A stretch of DNA of 36,059 nucleotides from NCBI GenBank assembly GCA_044450785.1, contig JBIOJM010000064.1, forward strand, positions 1-36,059, given 5' to 3'. Every line of letters starts with the position of its first letter. The stretch's first letter is position 1. The position numbers were made by a program, and so were the translations under genes. Origin of the DNA: JBIOJM01 sp044450785 (lineage in GTDB: Bacteria > Planctomycetota > Planctomycetia > Isosphaerales > Isosphaeraceae). Below the pieces are notes generated by a model. That model did no database searches, was not told the origin of the DNA, and worked only from the letters and a program-made list of their open reading frames with translations. Below are positions 1 to 10,500 of the stretch, in pieces.

Positions 1-433
1 AGACGTCCCAACTTAACAATAGGACATGCACTTATCTATAATCCCCATAGCCTCCAAAATAACGAAAAGATGTGTGTAACGACGAGGGCAATGCCCTGGG
101 ATTTCGAAACCGCGGTGACTCGAGCCCTGTAAGGGCGAAACATGGTGTTCAATCCGGGCGGTACCGCTTTTCATTTTCCATTGAGGCAGGGAGCCTGTCC
201 TTGTTACGCCCTTTCAGGGCTCTGCTGATTCGTGTCGTTTGTCTGTTCCCAGGGCATTGCCCTGGGCTGATCTGTTACGGCCCCTACGGGGCGAAGACGC
301 AACGGCGCAACTTCAAAACTTGCGCGTCGGGTTAGTATGAAGGTACGCACTCGCTTGCTCGACCCGAGCGTGAACCGCTCTCGTGCGTGCGAAAATCCGC
401 AATCCAAAATCGAAAATCGAAAATTGGTAGAAG
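1..433. repeat. Intergenic region with nested palindromic repeats
   Basis: No convincing gene lies here. Two conserved blocks recur as inverted copies: 86-101 is the exact reverse complement of 247-262 (core gggcaatgccctggga), and 122-137 pairs with 207-222 with little mismatch (gagccctgtaagggcg). The transcript could therefore fold as one long hairpin about a centre near 172. A further GC palindrome lies at 279-292. At 305-310 and 320-325 are short arms (gcgcaa/ttgcgc). The bases at about 322-338 closely match the right inner end of the palindromic element at 34744-34761. At 392-425 the heptamer aaaatcg is tandemly repeated, ending 8 bases before the cyclase start. Small ORFs here are reading frames through repeats. 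Confidence 0.7.
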
Positions 434-2194
434 ATGCTGTCAATTCTCGTGAGCAGCCGGACGGGGGGGCGCGAACGCCTGCTCCATCGCGCGGGCCCGC
501 TCGAATTCGGGCGCGGTCCCGAGCGAGAGGTTCCTCGTAAATTGCTGCTGGATCCCACGGTCTCCATCAACCAGCTCTCCGTGGAGGAGCAGGAGAACGA
601 CCGGGTCCTCGTCCGTAACCTGAGCACGAAAGTGACGGTGCGACTTGCGGACGGAAGCCTGATCAAGCCGGGCGGCGAGCTGGCCGCTCGGTTACCGACT
701 CGGATCCATGTCGGTGACAACACTCTGATCGAGATCGAGAGTGCGGATCGAGGAGCACCGGCGGCGGAGGCGCTTCTCCTCAAAACGATCGAGCCACCCA
801 TCGCGGCCGGGTCCCTGTCCAAGACACTCGCGCCCCGGCTCGCCGCCGCACCGGTCCCGGAGGAGCTGGCCCGCTGGTTCGAATCGCTGGTCGGGGTTCA
901 ACGGGCCGCGGCCTCATCACCCGACTTCTTCGCCGAGACGGCACGCGCCGTCGTCGCGCTCATCGGACTCGATTGCGGGTTGGTGATCCTGCGCAAGGGA
1001 ATTGACTGGGTGGCCCACGCCTGCCATCCCCCCTGCGACGATCCTCAAAATCAATTCAGCCGGTTCATCCTGGAGACCGTCAGCCGTGAGCGGCGGACCT
1101 TCTATCAGGAGGTCCCGGCGACGACATCCAGCCTTGAGGACGTGGCCGCCGTGGTGGCCTCACCGATCTTCGACGAGGCTCAAAACGTGATCGGTGCGGT
1201 CTACGGCTCGCGGCGGGGCGCGGGACGCTCGCCCGAGATCAGCCCGCTGGAGGCCCAGTTGACCCAGGTCCTCGCCGCGGCCGTTGCCGCCGGGCTGGCG
1301 CGGCTCCAGAGCGAGGCCCAGGCGGCGCGCCGGCGTGTCCAGTTCGAGCAGTTCTTTACCCCCGAGCTGGCCGGCGCGCTCGACCGCGACCCGACGCTGC
1401 TCGAGGGCCGCGAGCGTGAGGTCACCGTGCTGTTCGCCGACATTCGCGGCTTCTCCGAGGTCTCCGAGCGGCTGACGCCCCGGCTGTCCTGCGAGCTCAT
1501 TCGCGACGTCATGGAGCACCTCACCGCCAAAATCGTCGAATCGGCGGGCGTCGTCGTCGATTACATGGGCGATGGACTGCTCGCGATGTGGAACGCCCCC
1601 GTGGAACAACTGGATCACGCCGCTCGGGCCTGCCGGGCCGCCCTGGCGATGCGCGACGGATTGCCCGAGCTCAACCGCCGCTGGGAAGACCGCCTGGGAA
1701 GACCACTCGGATTGGGGATCGGTCTCAACTCCGGACCTGCCCTGGTGGGTAACACGGGCAGCCAGAAGAAATTCAAGTACGGCCCGCTCGGACATACGGT
1801 CAACCTGGGCAGTCGGGTCGAGGGTGCGACCAAGCATCTCGGCGTCGGCTTGCTGATCACCGGCTCGACGCGCGATCGACTGAACCTGACGTTCGCAACC
1901 CGCCGGCTCTGCCGTGCCCGAGTCGTCGGAATCGCCTGCGAGGTCGACCTGCACGAGCTCCACTCCGAGTCGGAGTCGAGCGATTGGCAGTCGCGTCGCG
2001 AGACCTACGAGCGCGCTCTGGCCCTGTACGAAGCCGGCGAGTGGAGCCAAGCCTGTCAGGCCCTCTTCCCTCTGCTGACTCAAGCCGAGGGGACCTACGA
2101 CCTGCCGAGCCTCACGCTCCTGGGCCGGGCTGTCGAGTGCATCAAGGCACCGCCGCCACGCTTCGACCCTGTCCTCGAGCTCAAGTCGAAGTGA
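434..2194 (+). CDS. FHA-GAF-class III adenylate/guanylate cyclase
   Basis: The 586-residue protein probably makes a cyclic nucleotide in the cytoplasm in response to bound ligand or phosphoprotein. Residues 1-105 look like an FHA domain (FGRGP, later RNLS), although the usual S-R-x-H signature is altered. Residues about 140-295 look like a GAF sensor. Residues 325-480 are a class III cyclase catalytic domain. Metal-binding aspartates are visible at D336 (FADIRGF) and D380 (MGDG), and the transition-state pair at N457 and R461 (VNLGSR). The usual GDTVN motif reads GHTVN, and the base-selecting position seven residues before N457 is glycine, so ATP versus GTP preference is unclear. No transmembrane segment is seen. 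The start follows an A-rich repeat without a clear Shine-Dalgarno. The kinase gene begins 140 bp downstream on the same strand. Confidence 0.9.
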   Translation: MLSILVSSRTGGRERLLHRAGPLEFGRGPEREVPRKLLLDPTVSINQLSVEEQENDRVLVRNLSTKVTVRLADGSLIKPGGELAARLPTRIHVGDNTLIEIESADRGAPAAEALLLKTIEPPIAAGSLSKTLAPRLAAAPVPEELARWFESLVGVQRAAASSPDFFAETARAVVALIGLDCGLVILRKGIDWVAHACHPPCDDPQNQFSRFILETVSRERRTFYQEVPATTSSLEDVAAVVASPIFDEAQNVIGAVYGSRRGAGRSPEISPLEAQLTQVLAAAVAAGLARLQSEAQAARRRVQFEQFFTPELAGALDRDPTLLEGREREVTVLFADIRGFSEVSERLTPRLSCELIRDVMEHLTAKIVESAGVVVDYMGDGLLAMWNAPVEQLDHAARACRAALAMRDGLPELNRRWEDRLGRPLGLGIGLNSGPALVGNTGSQKKFKYGPLGHTVNLGSRVEGATKHLGVGLLITGSTRDRLNLTFATRRLCRARVVGIACEVDLHELHSESESSDWQSRRETYERALALYEAGEWSQACQALFPLLTQAEGTYDLPSLTLLGRAVECIKAPPPRFDPVLELKSK

Positions 2195-2334
2195 GCTCGA
2201 CAAACCCAGGCGGGAGCCGGCACTGTCACCCCCAGCGTAGATGCATTGTCACTTTTGCTGTCTATTCCCCGTATGGATCTCAGACGTTCCTGTCTTTGGT
2301 TCGTCCGCCCTATCTCTTGGAAAAGGTCGCTGTC

Positions 2335-5300
2335 ATGCCCGTCGATATCGACGTCGATCGCAACCTCCTCTTCGCGGTCATCGCGTTGCAGGATGACCTG
2401 ATCGACCAGACTCAGTTTGCCGATGTCTGCGCCGGCTGGGCCGTGCGGCTCGAGCATTCCCTGCCCGACTTGCTCATCGAGCGGGGCTGGATCAAGGAAC
2501 AGGACCGGGCTGACGTCGAGCGAAAGCTCGAGCGGAAGCTGAAAAAGCACCGAGGCGACGTCCGGGCAACCCTGGGCGCGGTGGCCGACGTCGAGGCGAG
2601 GGACGCTCTCCAGGTGATCAAGAACCCGCGGGTCCGCCAGTCGCTGGGCGGCCTCGCACCGGCGCGGGGGCACGTCCTGGTCGAAACGCTCGTACCACGG
2701 GCGAACCAGCGCGAAGTGCTGCGCTACACCCTCACTCGCCTGCATGCCGAAGGGGGGCTCGGCAAGATCTGGGTCGCCCACGACACCGACCTGAATCGAG
2801 ACGTGGCCCTCAAGGAAATCAAGCCAACCGAGTCACCGAGCCCCGAATCCTGGCGCCGTTTCCTCAAGGAAGCCCAGATCACCGGCCAGCTCGAACACCC
2901 CAACATCGTTCCGGTCTACGAGCTGGCTCGGCGCAAGGAAGACGACCAGCCGTTCTACACCATGCGGTTCGTGCGCGGGCAGACCCTGCGCGATGCCATC
3001 GCGGAGTTCCATCGCCGCCGCGCGGGTAAGCCGGCGGAACGGCTCGAATTGCAAAGGCAGCTCCTCGAGCCGTTCATCAAGGTCTGTCAGGCGGTTGGAT
3101 ACGCTCACTCGCGGGGCGTGATCCACCGCGACCTCAAGGCCGAGAACGTCGTGCTCGGGGGCTACGGCGAGGTCGTCGTGCTCGACTGGGGGCTGGCCAA
3201 GGTTGTGGGTCAACCCGACGCCGATGTCCCGCAGGCGAAAGAGCCACGGATCTCGATTTCCGCCGAGGCCGATGCCACCAAGACCCAGGGCCAGCTCGGC
3301 ACACCCGTCTACATGGCGCCGGAACAGGTTGATGCCCGCCATGGCGTCGTCGATGCCCGGACCGACGTCTACGGACTGGGTGGCATCCTGTTCGAGATCC
3401 TCACCGGACTACCCCCGGCGCCCGGAAAAACGGTCACGGAAGTCCTTCGCAACGTCGAATCGGGGAACCTGCGCAAGGCGCACGAGCTCGAGCCGACCGT
3501 TCCCCGGCCGCTCGAGGCCGTTTGCACCAAGGCGCTGGCTTTTGACCAGGCGAAGCGCTACCGGCGGGCCGAGGACCTCGCCGAGGACGTCCGCCGCTGG
3601 CTCGTCGACGAGCCCGTGTCGGTCTATCAGGATCCGCTTCCCGTCCGCCTGATGCGCTGGGGCCGGCGTCATCGAACCCTGGTCGCCAGCCTGGCCGCCC
3701 TCCTGGTGACCGCCGTGGTCGGCCTGACGCTCGGCGTCGTGCTCATCGACCGCGAGCGAGCCCGGACGGTGGCGCAGCGGAAGATCGCCGAGGAACAGCG
3801 GACGATCGCGGAGGCCCAGCGGAACCTCGCCGACGCCCAGCGGAGGATCGCCGAGGAGCAGCGGACGAAGGCCGACGACAACGCGGCGCGAGCCCTGCAC
3901 AACCTTCGGCTGGCTCAGAGCGCCGCCGATGACCTCCTCGGCGAAGTGGCCGATGTCGAACTTGCCGACATCCCCCAGATGGAGCCCGTGCGCCAGCGGC
4001 TCCTGGAGAAGGCCAGAGCGGGCTACCAGCAGTTCCTGGCACAGAAAGGAGACGATCCGCTGATCCGCTGGGGAGCAGACCGGTCGATCGTCCGTCTCGG
4101 CCACATTCAGGCTCTGATGGGAGACATGCCCAATGCGGAAATCTTGTATAGCAAGGCCATCGCGGGACTCGAGGATCTGGTCAAGCAGGATCCCGCCAAC
4201 GCCGATTTCCGTCGCGACCTGGCCCGAGCCGAACAGGGTCTTGGCGAACTGCTCAAGGATGCCAACCGCTATCAGCAGGCCGAGACGGCCCTGCGCCAGG
4301 CCATCCGGCTGCGTGAGGAGATCGCCAACGGGCCGGATCCCAGCGAAAAGGATCGGCTGGCCTTGGGCGACAGCCGGTACCAGCTCGGAGCTTTGCTTGC
4401 CCGCCGTGGCGCGGGCCGCTCCCAAGAGGTCGTGGCAGCATATTCCGACGCGATCCAAAATCAGAAACGGCTCATACAGGAAGACGGCAACCGCCCTGAA
4501 TACTTCACGCGGCTGGCTCGATACCTGAACAATCTCGGGATACTCCAGGATGCCTCGGGGCGTCCTCAAGATGCCGAGGCGACATTCCGCGACGCGCTCA
4601 AGCTGCTCGAGCCCAAGGTCCAGGGCCCCGCCGCGCTTCCGGGAGCGCGCTGGCAATTCGCCCGTGTCGCCAACAATCTGGGTGCGCTGCTCCTCAAGCA
4701 GAAGCGCGACGGGGCGGACGAGCTGATTCGCCACGCGAGGGACATGTTCAAGAAACTGGCCGCCGAGTTTCCTGCCATCACTCAGTACCAGTATGAGCTG
4801 GCCAGGGTCAACATCGATCTCGGGGCCTTCACCGGGGGCGAGGGCCACCCTGAGAAGTCCGTGTCGTTCTACAAGGAATCGGCGCAGCTCTTGGAACCGC
4901 TCTTGGCCCGGTTCCCCGGGACGCCCTGCTTCCGCCAGAAGCTCGCGAAGGCCAACGTCGCGATCGGCGAATGGCTCGCCACGACCGCACCGGCGGACGG
5001 GGAGAAGGTCGTGAGAAAGGCCCTGGAGGAATACTCGGCACTCCTGGCCAAGTTCCCCGACGAGCCCGAATACCAGAGCGACCTCGGCCGCGGCCGATAC
5101 CAGCTCGCCAAGCTGCTCCGGGTACCCAGTCGGGTGACGACCAATCCCGCCGAAGCACTACGCCAAGCCGAAGAAGCTCAAAAACTCCTTCAACAGGTAC
5201 TGAAAAGCCGTCCCGATTCCGATACCGACCAACGCGCGCTGGCGGCTGATCAGCGTGTATTGACCCTGACATTGATCGAGTTGGGAGACCTTGACAAGGC

Positions 5301-5592
5301 CATCAGTGCGGCCGGTCAGCTCCCCGTAACAAGGCCGGCTGATCCGGCACAGTACGTCTACGCAGCCAGACTCCTGGTGCAGTGCGCAGAGGCCTCGCCC
5401 AGCACCCCCCAAGGAGAGCAACTGGCCGAGAAAAGCCTGGCGCGAGCCGTCAGCATCCTCGCCGACGCCGTGCGGGCCAAGCTGATCCCTTCCAGCGACA
5501 TACTGGACGACGCGGCTTTCCGTCGTCTTCGTGATCGACCTGACTTCCAGAAACTGCGCGACTCGCTGCCCAAGACCGACCGCACGGGTTGA
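2335..5592 (+). CDS. Transmembrane Ser/Thr protein kinase with TPR sensor domain
   Basis: A 1085-residue receptor-like kinase. An N-terminal domain of about 100 residues (LLFAVIALQDDLID) is shared with the second kinase of the window. The kinase domain spans roughly 130-415: Gly-rich loop (GGLGKIW), ATP lysine K160 (VALKEI), catalytic HRD 264-266 followed by LKAEN, and D284-W285-G286 in place of DFG, a variant frequent in planctomycete kinases, then YMAPEQ. One membrane helix lies at about 449-473, then an Ala/Glu/Arg/Gln-rich coiled coil (about 474-525) and a long TPR array to the C-terminus. The frame is open back to 1984, overlapping the cyclase. ATG 2335 is preferred because it aligns with the paralogue's N-terminus and has an upstream ggaaaagg. 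Substrates are unknown. Confidence 0.92.
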   Translation: MPVDIDVDRNLLFAVIALQDDLIDQTQFADVCAGWAVRLEHSLPDLLIERGWIKEQDRADVERKLERKLKKHRGDVRATLGAVADVEARDALQVIKNPRVRQSLGGLAPARGHVLVETLVPRANQREVLRYTLTRLHAEGGLGKIWVAHDTDLNRDVALKEIKPTESPSPESWRRFLKEAQITGQLEHPNIVPVYELARRKEDDQPFYTMRFVRGQTLRDAIAEFHRRRAGKPAERLELQRQLLEPFIKVCQAVGYAHSRGVIHRDLKAENVVLGGYGEVVVLDWGLAKVVGQPDADVPQAKEPRISISAEADATKTQGQLGTPVYMAPEQVDARHGVVDARTDVYGLGGILFEILTGLPPAPGKTVTEVLRNVESGNLRKAHELEPTVPRPLEAVCTKALAFDQAKRYRRAEDLAEDVRRWLVDEPVSVYQDPLPVRLMRWGRRHRTLVASLAALLVTAVVGLTLGVVLIDRERARTVAQRKIAEEQRTIAEAQRNLADAQRRIAEEQRTKADDNAARALHNLRLAQSAADDLLGEVADVELADIPQMEPVRQRLLEKARAGYQQFLAQKGDDPLIRWGADRSIVRLGHIQALMGDMPNAEILYSKAIAGLEDLVKQDPANADFRRDLARAEQGLGELLKDANRYQQAETALRQAIRLREEIANGPDPSEKDRLALGDSRYQLGALLARRGAGRSQEVVAAYSDAIQNQKRLIQEDGNRPEYFTRLARYLNNLGILQDASGRPQDAEATFRDALKLLEPKVQGPAALPGARWQFARVANNLGALLLKQKRDGADELIRHARDMFKKLAAEFPAITQYQYELARVNIDLGAFTGGEGHPEKSVSFYKESAQLLEPLLARFPGTPCFRQKLAKANVAIGEWLATTAPADGEKVVRKALEEYSALLAKFPDEPEYQSDLGRGRYQLAKLLRVPSRVTTNPAEALRQAEEAQKLLQQVLKSRPDSDTDQRALAADQRVLTLTLIELGDLDKAISAAGQLPVTRPADPAQYVYAARLLVQCAEASPSTPQGEQLAEKSLARAVSILADAVRAKLIPSSDILDDAAFRRLRDRPDFQKLRDSLPKTDRTG

Positions 5593-5787
5593 TCCGCCGT
5601 GCGAGTGGCCGAACCTTGATGTGTGTCCAGTCGCGCGGCAATCGAGGATTTTGCCCGGAACAATTCAAGGAATTGTGACGAGATTGACGATTTCACCTGA
5701 TGCAGTGGAATGGCCGTGGTTGCCGTTCAAGGATGGCGGTCTCCCACGAGAGTCCGGTTCTCGGAGTTCTCTGAAAGGGAGGAACCG

Positions 5788-7287
5788 GTGGGCAGAGTGA
5801 GCCGAATCGCGTTGGGCAGTCTTTGTGTGCTCCTGCTCCGCGGTCCCGCGCAGGGGTCATGGCCAGGTCAGAACGAGAACCTGGCGGAGTCGGCGGCAAC
5901 CCTGATCGACGACTCCGTCGCGGACGGGCGAGAAGCGAAGCCGCGCGAGGCATCATCCACGCCTGCAACTGGGCCCGGAGCGGCGCCGCCCAGCGGGCCA
6001 GCGCAGTCGACGCCTCGAGGAGGGCAGGCAACGTCGCCGTCGCCCAGTCGACCGGGAGGGACGCCCACCCAGGCTCGGCCGGCTCAAGCTCCGGCCCGGA
6101 GTTCGACAACGCCGCAGCCTCCCCCTTCAGCACCCCCAGCCGGAGCTCCTGCGCCGGCCGGTGTGACAGAACCGTCGACTATGCCTTACCCGCTGACGGC
6201 CGCGAGTCGGGCGGAGTTGCAAAGATCGTTATCGGAAAATCTGCAGGAATTCTCGTCGGGCGGGACCCTCGAGATGATCGGCGATCTAGGCCCTCCCTCG
6301 ACGCTTTCTGTATTTCAGGCCGGTCGAGCGGGTCTCCCGCCGCCGTTCCCGCCGCCCAAGCCGCCACCGGTGCCAAGGGCCCGGGGGGCCGCGATGGTGA
6401 TCCCCGCGATCCGGGGGGTCAAGATCAGTGAAAATCAGTCACCGCGACCTCAAGACCGCGTGTATTACACGCTCAACTACTTCCAGGGCGTCAACAATCA
6501 GGTCAATCAGAGGTTACAGGCTCCGATCGGTTACACTCAGATCTTCCGGAACATCTTCGGTTTCGAGAAGACGTTCCTGGATGGGCAGGGCTCGGTTGGC
6601 TTGCGGATGCCCATCGATACCGTCACGGCCGCATCGAGTGTACCGAAGTCGTTCGGCAACTACGGCGGCACCAGCACAGCCGTCGACAACCTCAGCATCT
6701 ACGCCAAGTACATCCTGCTGGAGAATCGCGACAACGGCAACCTGCTCTCCGGTGGACTGGCCTTGGGGGTACCGACGGGTCCCGGCAAGTTCGCCGGCCT
6801 GAACTCGTTCGCCAGCATTACCAATACAACGAGCTTTCAGCCGTTCCTGGGTTACATCCTCAACTCCGGACGGTGGTATCTCCACGGTTTCAGCGCGATC
6901 GACGTTCCGGCCAGTTCCCAGGACGTGACTCTGTTCTACAACGACGCGGGAGTTGGCTACTTTCTGCGCCGGCCTGATCCGAATTCCAATGTGAACCGCT
7001 TGATCTCGACGATCGCGCCGACGTTTGAAGTACACATCACGGATCCACTCAACCACCGCAATCCGTACAGCCGCCAGGACGTGGTCGGAATGACCGACAT
7101 CGTCGATTTCACGTTCGGCTTGAACGTCGGCATCGGGCGCCAGACGCTGCTCACGTTCGCCGTGGTGACGCCGGTGACCTCTCCCAAGCCCTTCGACTTC
7201 GAGGCTGTGGCCTTCGTGAACTTCTTCTTCGGTGCGCCAAGGCAGAGCCGGGCACCCGTCGCACCACCCGTGGTCGGCGGATTCTGA
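5788..7287 (+). CDS. Secreted proline-rich protein with outer-membrane beta-barrel-like C-terminus
   Basis: About 499 residues. GTG 5788 is chosen over the in-frame ATG at 5710 because a good Shine-Dalgarno (aagggagga) ends five bases before it and the protein then begins directly with a signal peptide (RIALGSLCVLLL, cleavage near AQG). A Pro/Ala/Thr-rich linker follows (about residues 45-130), with a second poly-Pro stretch near 190-205. From about 215 onward are alternating aromatic/polar strands typical of an outer-membrane barrel (VYYTLNYFQGV, GSVGLRMPID, GGLALGVPTG), ending with FEAVAFVNFFFG. I do not recognise a named family. It sits between two kinase-TPR genes. A palindrome that could terminate transcription lies about 37 bp after its stop. 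The beta-barrel call is by pattern only. Confidence 0.75.
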   Translation: MGRVSRIALGSLCVLLLRGPAQGSWPGQNENLAESAATLIDDSVADGREAKPREASSTPATGPGAAPPSGPAQSTPRGGQATSPSPSRPGGTPTQARPAQAPARSSTTPQPPPSAPPAGAPAPAGVTEPSTMPYPLTAASRAELQRSLSENLQEFSSGGTLEMIGDLGPPSTLSVFQAGRAGLPPPFPPPKPPPVPRARGAAMVIPAIRGVKISENQSPRPQDRVYYTLNYFQGVNNQVNQRLQAPIGYTQIFRNIFGFEKTFLDGQGSVGLRMPIDTVTAASSVPKSFGNYGGTSTAVDNLSIYAKYILLENRDNGNLLSGGLALGVPTGPGKFAGLNSFASITNTTSFQPFLGYILNSGRWYLHGFSAIDVPASSQDVTLFYNDAGVGYFLRRPDPNSNVNRLISTIAPTFEVHITDPLNHRNPYSRQDVVGMTDIVDFTFGLNVGIGRQTLLTFAVVTPVTSPKPFDFEAVAFVNFFFGAPRQSRAPVAPPVVGGF

Positions 7288-7323
7288 GCGGGGAAAAGGG
7301 ATCAATTGAGAAAAGGCGTCAGG

Positions 7324-7370
7324 AAAAGCGGTCAGGAGCCGTTTCGACTTAAAGGCTCCTGACCCCTTTT
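7324..7370. terminator. Long palindrome, probable terminator or REP-like repeat
   Basis: Arms 7324-7340 and 7354-7370 are complementary at 16 of 17 positions (cores gtcaggagcc and ggctcctgac), with a 13-base loop. The right arm ends in cccctttt, resembling an intrinsic terminator for the 5788-7287 gene. Similar ggtcagga palindromes are common intergenic repeats in bacterial genomes, so it may equally be a REP-type element. Related purine-rich text (gaaaaggg, gaaaagg) precedes it at 7292-7318. Confidence 0.6.
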
Positions 7371-7502
7371 CACTTCGTCGGTCGATCCCCGCCAGCCGCT
7401 CTGTTGAGCCAGATTCCGATGCGCGTCTACAATCATGTCGTCCCGGCGTGGCCGGGATGTCGTGGTTACTGTGTCGTCCTGGATCGATCGCGAGCCACCA
7501 CC

Positions 7503-10500
7503 ATGTCCCAACCGACCAACCCGTCCAGCGACCTGCTCTTTGGTCTGCTGGCCCTCCAGAACGGCCTGATCGACCAGGGGGCGCTGTTCGCGGCATTCGC
7601 CGCATGGACGCGCGACAAGGCCCGATCCCTGGCCGACCATCTCATCGACCTCGGCCACCTCGATGCCCCTCGCCGCGCCGTCGTCGAGGCCATCGCCGGG
7701 CTGCATGTCCAGGCCTTGGGCGGCGACCCCGAGAAGAGTCTGGCCGTCCTGGCCGTCGGACGCTCGACTCGCGAAAGCCTCGCGCGCGCCGGCGGCCCCG
7801 AGGTCGAGGCGACCCTGGGGCACGTTCGCTCAGCGCCGGGCTCGACCCGCGACGACAACGACCCCGACCGCACCGGCAGCTATTCCGTCGGCTCGGCCAC
7901 CTCCGACGGACAGCGGTTTCGCATCCTCCGGCCCCACGCGCGGGGCGGTCTGGGCGCCGTGTTCGTGGCGCTGGATAACGAGTTGCACCGCGAGGTGGCG
8001 CTGAAGCAGATACTGGAAAAGTACGCCGACGACGCTGTCAGCCGCCAGCGGTTCGTCGCCGAGGCCGAGATCACCGGCGGGCTGGAGCACCCCGGCGTCG
8101 TGCCGGTTTACGGCCTGGGCACGGATGCCAACGGCCGGCCTTACTACGCGATGCGGTTCATCAAGGGGGACTCGCTCAAGGACGCGATCGCGCGGTTCCA
8201 CGAGGACGAGGCGAAGAAGACCGACCCCGGCCGCCGGTCGCTGGAGCTGCGCACGCTGTTGCGGCGTTTCACCGATGTCTGCAACGCCATCGACTACGCG
8301 CACGCCCGCGGGGTGATCCATCGCGACTTGAAGCCGGCCAACATCATCGTGGGCAAGCACGGCGAAACGCTGGTGGTGGACTGGGGGCTGGCCAAGGCGA
8401 TAGGCCGGGCCGATCCATCGGCCGGAGAGCAGACGCTTGCTCCGTCGTCAGGCGGCTCGTCGGAGACCTTACCCGGCAGCGCGCTCGGCACGCCGGCTTA
8501 CATGAGCCCGGAGCAGGCGCGGGGCGAGCTGAATCGGCTGGGCCCGCGGTCCGACGTTTACAGCCTGGGCGCCACCCTCTACTGCCTGCTGACCGGCAAG
8601 CCGCCGGTCGAGAGCGACGACATCGGGGCCGTCTTGCACGCCGTGCAGGAGGGGCAATTCCGACGGCCCTCCCAGCATGATCCCGCGCTCGATCTGGCAC
8701 TGGAGGCCGTCTGCCTGAAGGCCATGGCCACCGAGCCCGAGCACCGCTACCCCACACCCAAGGCGCTGGCCGACGACCTGGATCGCTTCATGGCCGACGA
8801 GCCGGTCACGGCCTGGCGTGAGCCATTCTCGCGCCGGGCGCGGCGATGGGCGCGGAGGAATCGCACCAAGGTGACGGCCGCGGCCGTGGCCTTGGTGGCC
8901 GGGGTGGTCGGGCTATCCGCCGTGCTAGCCGTGCAGACCCGGGCCAATGCCGACCTGGCCCGCTCCCGGGCCGCCGTCCAGGCCCGGTACGACCTGGCCG
9001 TCGACGCGATCAAGGCGTTTCACACGGGCGTCAGCGAGGACTTCCTGCTCAAGCAGGAGCAGTTCAAGGACGTCCGCGACCGGCTGCTCGAGTCGGCCAG
9101 CGACTTTTACGGCAAGCTGGGTGCCTTGCTGGGCAAGGAGTCGGACCTGGCCTCACGGCGGGCGGTTTGGCAGGCGAACTACGAATTGGCCGAGCTGACG
9201 CGCAAGGTCGGCAAGCTGGAAGACGCGCTGGCGGCACACCGGCAGGTGCTCTCCGCCCGCGAGGCGCTGGCGGCCGAAATCCCGGCCGAACCGGCGATCA
9301 AGGCTGACGTGGGGCGCAGCGTGACCGCGGTCGCCGGTCTGCTGGGGTCCACCGGCCAGACCAAGGAGGCGGAGGCAACGTACCGCAAGGCCGAGACCCT
9401 TCTCGCCCTATTGGGCCCTACGACCGCAGCAGCGCGGGCTACCCTCGCTGACTGCCGGTCGCGTCTCGGCGGGCTACTCTACAGCATGGGCCGCGACGAC
9501 GAAGCTCTGTCGGTCTACCGCCTGGCGCGTGCGGACCAGGAGGCGCTGGCCGCTGCCCCCGGGGCAACGGCCCAGTCACGGCGGGACCTGGCGGCCACGA
9601 TCGACAGGATCGCCTATCTGCTGGCCGGTACGGGCAAGTCATCGGAAGCGGAGGCCGAGTTCCGTACGGAGCAGGCACTTCTTCAGAAGCTGGCCGACGA
9701 CAACCCCGGCGTTACCGAATTCCGCAGCGCCCTCGCGGGCAGCCACGACTACCTCGGTTGGATGCTGCATCAAACGGGCAAGACATCGGAAGCGGTCGCC
9801 GAGTACCGCAAGGCGCTGGCGATTCATCAGAAGCTGGCCGACGACAACCGTGCCGTCACCCAATTCCGCAACGCCCTCGCGATCAGCAACTACCTCCTCG
9901 GCAACCTGCTGCACGTTACGGGCAAGTTTTTGGAGGCGGCGGCCGAGTACCGCAAGGCGCTGGCGATCCAACAGAAGCTGGCCGTCGACAACCCCGGCGT
10001 CACCGAATTCCGTACCCGTCTGGCGCTGAGCCACAACAACCTCGGCAACGCGCTGTCGGATACGGACAAATCATCGGAAGCGGAGGCCGAGTTCCGCGAG
10101 GCACTGGCGATCCAACAGAAGCTGGCCGACGACAACCCCGCCGTCACCCAATTCCGCGGCTACCTGTCCGCCAGCCACGCCAACCTCGGCAGGCTGCTTT
10201 CGAAGATGGGCAAGTCATCGGAAGCGGAAGCCGAGTACCGCAAGGCGCTGGCGATCCAACAGAAGCTGGCCGACGACAACCCCGCCGTCACTCAATTCCG
10301 CGCGTTCCTGGCGGAAAGCCACGTCAACCTCGGCAGCCTCTTGTCGAATGCGGGCAAGTCATCGGAAGCGGAGGCCGAGTACCGCAAGGCACTGGCACTC
10401 TTTCAGAAGCTAGCCGACGACAGCCCCGACGTCGCTGAGTTCCGCAGGGGCCTGGCGGCCGCCCTTTTCGCCTTGGGTTCGCAGCTCGCGCAGGCCGGAA

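Noticed and set aside
204..443. Small minus-strand ORF at the window start
   Set aside because: It is translated across palindromic intergenic repeats and has no ribosome site; such frames are common artefacts of these repeats.
1160..2203. Minus-strand open frame opposite the cyclase
   Set aside because: Shadow of the cyclase catalytic domain, whose conserved motifs are all in the plus frame.
1984..2334. N-terminal extension of the first kinase into the cyclase gene
   Set aside because: It would overlap the cyclase by over 200 bp. The paralogous kinase aligns from the ATG at 2335, where a ribosome site is also present.
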